Assembly (NCBI GenBank): GCA_037443205.1
Contig: JBBIOU010000018.1
Location: forward strand, 1 to 64,000
Source of the DNA: JBBIOU01 sp037443205
GTDB lineage: Bacteria; Bacteroidota; Bacteroidia; Flavobacteriales_D; UBA2798
Direction: 5' to 3'
Length of the DNA stretch: 64,000 bases
Shown here: in pieces, positions 60,567 to 64,000 of the stretch
Layout of the letters: every line of letters starts with the position of its first letter
How positions within the stretch are numbered: position 1 is the first letter of the stretch
Program-made: the position numbers and the translations under genes
The notes under the pieces: model-generated
The model's input: the letters and a program-made list of their open reading frames with translations, nothing else
Database searches by the model: none
Told to the model about the DNA's origin: nothing

Positions 60567-61454
60567 TTACGGATTGTTTTTGTTGCTTACAAGATATACT
60601 CCCGCAATAATTAAAAGTGCACTGATTATTTTTAACGAGGTGATATAATCGTATTGCAGATAAAGCGAAATTACGCTTGTTATAAGCGGTTGTAAATAAA
60701 TATATGAACTTACTACTGAAGGGCTTATTTTTTTTAATGCATAAGTATTTAACAGGTATGCTATAAACGTAGTAAAAACTATCACAAAGAAAAGCGCCTG
60801 CCAGATGACGGTATTAAAATTTTGCCAATTAATTTCTATTACCTGATTAAATCCTAAAGGAGTAATAAACACAGCACCATATAAAAACACCCATTTCATA
60901 ACGGTAACTGCCGTATATTTTTTCATTAAGGGTTTTACCATCACCAAATATAGGGCGTAAGAAAATGCATTTAACAGTATCATTAAATCACCAAAGGTGT
61001 CGGATAGGGTATCTGTGTTTGTTTTACCCGAAATTAATAGTGCAGAGCCAAACGCACCCATAAACACTCCTGATATAATTCTTAAACTAATACTTTCTTT
61101 AAGTATCCAAACACTCAATAATACTACCATAATAGGATTGCTTATCATGATGATAGAGGCATTTACGGGCGAGGTTAATGATAAGCCCTTAAAAAAAAAT
61201 ATTTGATTTATTACTACACCAAAAATTGCACAGATAAAGAGTTTCTGGTGATCGGTTTTTTGTACTTTTTCTTTGATGAATAATCCTGAAATGCCAAAAA
61301 GCAATAATGCGCCAATTACTCTTAACAAAACAAATCCCGAGGGTTTAATAATATGTGGCATCAAATCTTTTGCAATAAAATAATTTAATGCATAAATAAG
61401 GTTGGTAGCCAACAAAGCAAGGTGTGATGGTAAATGTGTTTTATTGAGATTCAT
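60567..61454 (-). CDS. EamA/DMT family transporter
   Basis: The ATG at 61454 gives 295 residues with ten helices in two repeats of five (EamA domains). The first half includes LATNLIYALNYFIAKDLMPH and SPVNASIIMISNPIMVVLLS; the second half includes SPSVVSSYIYLQPLITSVIS. These are drug/metabolite exporters of unknown substrate. The SBP terminator palindrome (61465-61488) sits ten bases from the start codon. Confidence 0.88.
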   Translation of the reverse strand: MNLNKTHLPSHLALLATNLIYALNYFIAKDLMPHIIKPSGFVLLRVIGALLLFGISGLFIKEKVQKTDHQKLFICAIFGVVINQIFFFKGLSLTSPVNASIIMISNPIMVVLLSVWILKESISLRIISGVFMGAFGSALLISGKTNTDTLSDTFGDLMILLNAFSYALYLVMVKPLMKKYTAVTVMKWVFLYGAVFITPLGFNQVIEINWQNFNTVIWQALFFVIVFTTFIAYLLNTYALKKISPSVVSSYIYLQPLITSVISLYLQYDYITSLKIISALLIIAGVYLVSNKNNP

Positions 61455-61464
61455 AATAACCAAA

Positions 61465-61488
61465 ACAGGGCGCAAATTTGCGCCCTGT
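61465..61488 (-). terminator. Terminator after the peptide-binding lipoprotein gene
   Basis: A perfect 24-base palindrome (ACAGGGCGCAAATTTGCGCCCTGT) followed on the minus strand by TTTTGG. It lies 25 bases after the lipoprotein gene's stop codon and only 10 bases upstream of the EamA start. Confidence 0.75.
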
Positions 61489-61513
61489 TAAAATAGTTTT
61501 TTGATAATTTGAT

Positions 61514-63277
61514 TTATTTTTTTGATTCTGCAACGGGTTGTTTAAAATATATGTCTGATAAATCGAAATAGCTCATGGGGTTATTATGATAATTTTGTAC
61601 ATAAGAATGAATTAAGCGATAATTTTCTTCGTACCAAAGCACAATTAGCGGGCAGTCCTTCATTAAAATACTTTCAGCCCGAGCAAAATATTTTAACCGC
61701 TCTTCTTCGGTTTTGGCTCTCATCCCCATTTCAAAATATTTATCAAATTCTTCACTTTTATAACGCATCACATTCGGGTGCGATGGCTCATCCAAAGAAG
61801 CAGGCACATTTTTACCATAGGCAATAGAAAGGAAAGATTCGGGGCTGGGATAATCTGCCACCCAGGCCGAACGATAAACGTCAGAACGTGCGTATTTAGA
61901 ATCTTCTATTTTATCGAGGCGGTCAACCTGTTCAATTTCTACATTTATACCTAAAACATCTCTCCACTTGTTGGCCACTTCGGTTGCCACACGCGAGTTT
62001 TTGGAACCTCCGTAATTTATCATCAAAGTAATGCTTGGAAAACCTTTTCCGTTGGGATAACCGGCTTCGGCCATTAATTTTTTAGCCAATTCGGGTTTAT
62101 AGGTGTATCCTTTAATAATCGAGGTATCGTAATTCTTAAACTGGTATAATGGAGGTGTAATACCGTAGTTGCCGGTTTGATTTTGGCTGGGTCCGTTTGC
62201 GGCTGCCTGATTGTTTAAAATATTTTCAAGTATTTTACTTCTGTCAATGGCATAGGCCAAAGCCTGACGTACTTTTACATTTTGAAAATGCTTGCGCGTC
62301 ATATTCAGCTCATAGTATTGCGAAGCCATTTCAGGTTCACGTAATAAAATATATTTAGGTGGTTTATTGGTAAAATCAGGGATGTTTTCTTGCACTACTT
62401 CGGTAATTTTATCGGCAGGCAAGCCATATATCATAGATAATTCTCCGGCACGAAACATATCTAATTCTTCACTGTCTTCAGTTACGATATGCATTTTTAC
62501 CGTATCTAAATAAGGTAATTTGTTACCCCATTTGTCAGTGCGATGATAATTATCATTTCTGGCAAGAACAACCTCTGACGAACTCATGCTTACAAAACGA
62601 AATGCCCCGGTACCAACTTTCAGGTTTTTTCCGTATTTTTCATACGCTTCTTTAGGAATTACAGAGGCTATGGGGTTACCCAATAAATATAAAAATGAAG
62701 TTCCGGCATTTAAAGTAGTAATTTTAAGGGTATAATCATCTATGATTTTTATTCCGCTTATCTCATCGGCTTGTTTTTCGTAATATTCTTTAGATCCGGC
62801 AAGCCTGTCTTGAAAAAAGTTTTTAAAATTATTATCACTCACACCTTGTGTGCAAGCCAGTTCAAAAGAGTATTTTACGTCCGAGGCTTTTACTTCTCTG
62901 CCTTTACCTCCTTCAAAACAGGGGTCATCATGAAAGTAAACACCTTTTTTCAAATAAAATGTATATTCGGTTTGGTCCTCATTAACTTCCCATTTTTCGG
63001 CTATAGAGGGTTGTATGCTCAGGTCTTTTTGATGTATCCTAACCAATCCCTCGTACATTTGCCAGGCCAGGTGTGCTGTAGTGATGTCTTCAATATCGTA
63101 GGGGAATAAGCTGTTAATTTTCTCATTTTCAGCAAAATTAAAAGTACCACCATATACCGCATCTCCCTTGGCAGTGCGGGTAGTTTGGTTGGTAGATTGG
63201 TCTGCATCACCCTTGCAGGAATAAAATAAAATACTTAGCGAAAGGGTGTAGTAAATGGTTTTCAACGTTTTCTTCAT
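61514..63277 (-). CDS. Peptide ABC transporter substrate-binding lipoprotein (SBP_bac_5)
   Basis: The start at 63277 gives 587 residues with a lipoprotein signal (lipobox FYSC, Cys21). The SBP family 5 features are clear: SLFPYDIEDITTAHLAWQMY, AEKWEVNEDQTEYTFYLKKG, VKASDVKYSFELACTQGVSD and VRQALAYAIDRSKILENILN. It should bind peptides or related solutes. No permease or ATPase gene is adjacent on the right side visible here, so it is an orphan as far as this window shows. A strong terminator follows. Confidence 0.9.
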   Translation of the reverse strand: MKKTLKTIYYTLSLSILFYSCKGDADQSTNQTTRTAKGDAVYGGTFNFAENEKINSLFPYDIEDITTAHLAWQMYEGLVRIHQKDLSIQPSIAEKWEVNEDQTEYTFYLKKGVYFHDDPCFEGGKGREVKASDVKYSFELACTQGVSDNNFKNFFQDRLAGSKEYYEKQADEISGIKIIDDYTLKITTLNAGTSFLYLLGNPIASVIPKEAYEKYGKNLKVGTGAFRFVSMSSSEVVLARNDNYHRTDKWGNKLPYLDTVKMHIVTEDSEELDMFRAGELSMIYGLPADKITEVVQENIPDFTNKPPKYILLREPEMASQYYELNMTRKHFQNVKVRQALAYAIDRSKILENILNNQAAANGPSQNQTGNYGITPPLYQFKNYDTSIIKGYTYKPELAKKLMAEAGYPNGKGFPSITLMINYGGSKNSRVATEVANKWRDVLGINVEIEQVDRLDKIEDSKYARSDVYRSAWVADYPSPESFLSIAYGKNVPASLDEPSHPNVMRYKSEEFDKYFEMGMRAKTEEERLKYFARAESILMKDCPLIVLWYEENYRLIHSYVQNYHNNPMSYFDLSDIYFKQPVAESKK

Positions 63278-63479
63278 GCAATCTGTGTTCAAATTATACA
63301 ATGTTAGCTTTTAAACGGCAAAAATGCAAAAAAAATTACACAATTGCATTTATCCTGATAATAAAGGTATTTATCGACCAAAAATTATCAATAAAAGATA
63401 AAAAAATTAACAAATGGTTTGTTTTATTAGAAAAATGGTTTTAATATTGCGCCTTATTGGAAAAATGACTGTTGTTTCA

Positions 63480-64000
63480 ATGAAAAATATTTTACTTGCT
63501 GTATTTACTCTTTTTATGCTTTCATCAGCCAAAGCAGATGAAACATTGGTATTAAACGGCAACTTTCAAGGCAAAAACCTTTTTGTACAAAACCCTATGA
63601 ACGCCTCGGGAGTTGGTTTTTGTACCATTAAAGTTTTGGTAAACGGAAATGTTACTACCGATGAATGGACGTCCAGCGCCTACGAGATAGACCTTACATT
63701 ACACAAACTTAAAGTAGGCGATGAAGTAGAAATTAAAATCGTTCATAAAGAAGGCTGCAAACCCAAAGTATTAAATCCTGAAGTTCTTAAACCTAAAAGC
63801 ACATTCGAAGTTAAAGATATGACCGTTACTCCAAATGGTAAGCTAACCTGGAAAACCACCGGAGAAAACGGCAAGTTGCCTTATATCATTGAAATAAATG
63901 TTTGGAGCAAATGGATACCCGTTGGTGAAGTTGATGGTAAAGGCACCCCCGAAGAACATACCTATGAGTTTCAATTAACCCCGCATTTTGGCGAAAATAA
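63480..64000 (+). CDS. Secreted hypothetical protein, C-terminal part cut by window edge
   Basis: The frame opens at ATG 63480 (an in-frame ATG at 63465 is less likely, since it precedes the signal peptide) and runs off the right edge. MKNILLAVFTLFMLSSAKAD is a signal peptide. The 174 visible residues contain two beta-rich segments (NGNFQGKNLFVQNPMNASGV, TPNGKLTWKTTGENGKLPYI). This style is common in exported Bacteroidota proteins that end in a T9SS domain, but the end is not visible. Confidence 0.75.
   Translation, partial: MKNILLAVFTLFMLSSAKADETLVLNGNFQGKNLFVQNPMNASGVGFCTIKVLVNGNVTTDEWTSSAYEIDLTLHKLKVGDEVEIKIVHKEGCKPKVLNPEVLKPKSTFEVKDMTVTPNGKLTWKTTGENGKLPYIIEINVWSKWIPVGEVDGKGTPEEHTYEFQLTPHFGEN

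Noticed and set aside
61465..61488. 24-base palindrome as an operator of the EamA gene
   Set aside because: The position after the upstream lipoprotein gene, the GC-rich stem and the following Ts on the minus strand fit a terminator better.
1..64000. CRISPR array, prophage, insertion sequence or defence system
   Set aside because: No regularly spaced repeats, cas, capsid, integrase, transposase or restriction-modification genes were seen on either strand.

Overview
The window is a piece of chromosome from an A+T-rich member of the Bacteroidota. The evidence is three secreted proteins with type IX secretion C-terminal signals (11015-12457, 22109-25681, 53558-55825), a DUF5723 outer-membrane-type protein, a TonB-dependent receptor with a CarboxypepD-like N-terminus, an ExbB/ExbD/ExbD energiser operon, the roughly 490-residue GAPDH and the short 287-residue primary sigma factor usual in this phylum, and repeated promoter boxes of the Bacteroidota form TAnnTTTG, most often TACCTTTG. 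It looks like ordinary vertically inherited chromosome. I see no integrase, transposase, prophage, plasmid function, CRISPR array or rRNA. The genus cannot be fixed from the sequence; Chitinophagales or Sphingobacteriales-like is only a guess.

Layout. 1-1717: small leftward cluster (ArsR regulator, DoxX, DUF1801 protein, AHSA1 protein running off the left edge). 1937-4859: secreted DNA/RNA nuclease, Spy-like protein, membrane protein. 4874-12457: rightward chain of TPR protein, AddB-like nuclease, lipoprotein, DUF5723 protein and type IX cargo. 12441-16755: tightly overlapped leftward operon with dapF and mltG. 16890-22105: HtrA protease, rpoD, gap, unknown lipoprotein. 22109-29249: giant type IX protein, dxs, small STAS-like protein, SPFH protein. 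29532-34731: aspS, small membrane proteins, cytochromes, hflX. 34780-43874: dispersed repeat, hemJ, thioesterase, GT9, tatD, asparaginase, tRNA-Ser, ExbB/D operon, CPBP protease, dusB. 43884-49524: second repeat copy, TonB receptor, a frameshifted cysteine-cluster gene, GH3 protein. 49530-58153: propeller-cyclase-HD signalling protein, type IX cargo, YgiD-like dioxygenase, S66 peptidase. 58202-64000: TIGR03643 protein, nadD, gmk, yicC, EamA transporter, peptide-binding lipoprotein, truncated secreted protein.

The genes divide into core housekeeping (transcription, translation, isoprenoids, glycolysis, lysine/peptidoglycan, NAD, GMP, tRNA modification) and cell-envelope functions (type IX cargo, TonB/ExbB uptake, proteolysis, peptidoglycan trimming). 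The observations I consider most worth following are: the single-chain sensor joining a periplasmic propeller to an adenylate cyclase and an HD domain (49530-53408); a YkgJ-type gene split at an A_AAA_AAG slippery heptamer whose -1 frame restores the missing C-terminus (47315-47808); a 143-bp dispersed repeat present in two inverted copies with a compensatory base-pair change (34780-34922 and 43884-44027); a 127-bp tandem duplication of the 3' end of tRNA-Ser (39085-39266); and a group of genes whose promoter box lies only 3-6 nt from the start codon, which suggests leaderless transcripts.
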